Below, piece after piece: positions 47,073-48,328 of a DNA stretch of 48,328 bases. The DNA is taken from contig JAAENG010000017.1 of assembly GCA_024224665.1 (NCBI GenBank), forward strand, positions 1 to 48,328. The letters run 5' to 3'. The notes beneath the pieces are model-generated. The model made no database searches, was not told the DNA's origin, and saw only the letters and a list, made by a program, of their open reading frames with translations. Each line of letters starts with the position of its first letter. The stretch's first letter is position 1. The stretch comes from Chloroflexota bacterium. Its GTDB lineage: Bacteria > Chloroflexota > Anaerolineae > J102. Position numbers and translations under genes: made by a program.

Positions 47073-48068
47073 ATGAGAAAAAAACGTAAAAAACGAAAAG
47101 GCAAAAAGAAGATAACGAAAAGTACAATCCGTTCAGTAAGAAGTATGTTCAATTCCCCTTTAGGAGCGATTCCAGCATTCACCCCTCCTGAACTTTCTGG
47201 AAGTGCTCCAGATGGATTTCGTTCCATTTCGATCTCTCAAGCCCTGATGGAGTATGCCAAACCCATTATGGAACGATTAGAGTCAGAGGAAATATCTGAT
47301 TTGAATGAGGTTTTGCAACTGGCGACGCCATTATGGAATTATTCTCTAGGGATAGCGCCTGAGGAGAAAAAAGAGGAACAGAGGACTGTATTGATTGACT
47401 CCTTTCAAGAAGTTCTAAAGATGGATCAACAACAAGCAGAAGACTTTCTATCTGAGATGTTAAAGAGAAAAGAGTACTTATTTCCTCCTGAAATTCAACC
47501 AGCTTTTCCTCCCACGACTTTATTTATCAGAAAGGAAGTATCTCACCGGATTGTTCCATTCAATTTTGACGAGCTTCAACTTTCGGAGCAACCTATTCCT
47601 CCTGACACGGAAGACCAAAAGATGATTCAAACGGTTCGACAGATGGATCGTTACCTTTTAGAAAGTGCAGACTATGATGAATGGGAAGACCACTATTTTC
47701 AAATGGAAGAGGAATGTGCTTCCAGGTTTCGGACTTGGTTGTTTGCCAAAGGATTAACTGAGGAACATCCTGATTTTGCTTATTGTGTCGAGAGATTTTT
47801 AAACTTTGTCTATCTTTATGGTCATGGCGGTGCTGTTATTTTGGCCAATGTATCACCTCTTGAAATCGAAGAATTTTTTAGATATCACCTATTAAGAAAG
47901 GTCATGGTAGAACAACCTCACGAATATACATGGTGGATACCAGCGTTGAAACTTTTCTATACCTTTCTTTATGAAAAAGACTATCTTTCAGAAGAGTCCC
48001 CTTTAATCGAGCATCTTGATGAAGTCGAGCCTCACTTTATAGAACAGCTAAGAGAGAACTTTAGCTGA
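47073..48068 (+). CDS. Hypothetical protein with highly basic N-terminus
   Basis: 331 aa continuous ORF, AT-rich; MRKKRKKRKGKKKITKS N-terminus followed by acidic helical body; no family recognised. Confidence 0.65.
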   Translation: MRKKRKKRKGKKKITKSTIRSVRSMFNSPLGAIPAFTPPELSGSAPDGFRSISISQALMEYAKPIMERLESEEISDLNEVLQLATPLWNYSLGIAPEEKKEEQRTVLIDSFQEVLKMDQQQAEDFLSEMLKRKEYLFPPEIQPAFPPTTLFIRKEVSHRIVPFNFDELQLSEQPIPPDTEDQKMIQTVRQMDRYLLESADYDEWEDHYFQMEEECASRFRTWLFAKGLTEEHPDFAYCVERFLNFVYLYGHGGAVILANVSPLEIEEFFRYHLLRKVMVEQPHEYTWWIPALKLFYTFLYEKDYLSEESPLIEHLDEVEPHFIEQLRENFS

Positions 48069-48100
48069 TGCATAACCCCCTTTTATGAAAATTGATATCT

Positions 48101-48187
48101 TCTCAATAAGTAGGGGCGCACCCTTGCGGTCGCCCGGCCGCCTGGCGGGCAGACGCAAGGCCGCGCCCCTACCTCAGGTTATTGAGA
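48101..48187. repeat. Long nested intergenic hairpin (GTAGGGGCGC...GCGCCCCTAC)
   Basis: TCTCAATAA/TTATTGAGA outer, GTAGGGGCGC/GCGCCCCTAC, CCTTGCG/CGCAAGG, GCCCG/CGGGC inner arms, all nested. Confidence 0.88.
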
Positions 48188-48328
48188 TGGGTGTGTCCTA
48201 GATGAGTTATTGGCGTGTCCTTGTGCTCCGTTCTTTAGCCAGATTATGAGTAAGGTCTTCCCAGAAAGCCTTGGGGTCGGCAGGGAAGGAGGAAGTGGGG
48301 GAAATAATTAATAGTGAACGGTTATTGA

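Overview
The window is mostly a housekeeping segment of a bacterial chromosome. Gene content and style (Pro/Thr-rich secreted TolB-like protein, DUF2142/GT39-like protein, SurE, DUF62 SAM hydrolase, MurA, Lon, YqeY/PgpH-type 7TM-HD/YbeY/DgkA cluster) suggest Chloroflexota; this is an inference, not a database result. About 37 protein genes, one tRNA-Thr(CGT), one degraded IS1182-like element and an AT-rich, probably acquired segment after ~45.6 kb are supported. The least explained material is intergenic. (1) A ~105 bp dispersed repeat occurs twice in inverted orientation (22870-22973 and 28837-28940). Its three inverted-repeat pairs are interleaved a-b-a'-c-b'-c', predicting two hairpins with mutually complementary (kissing) loops. 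(2) A MITE-like family with AGATCCA/TGGATCT ends carries internal 8-bp-periodic arrays (5080-5340, 7205-7345, 30431-30607, plus a solo left end at 18276-18314). (3) Octamer tandem arrays of related but different words lie between genes, and one appears to be the insertion target of the IS1182-like element. (4) The pyrG leader contains an intrinsic-terminator hairpin, suggesting attenuation. (5) An orphan OmpR-type response regulator lies between ruvC and ruvA. No CRISPR array or phage was seen. All alignments and hairpins were done by eye.
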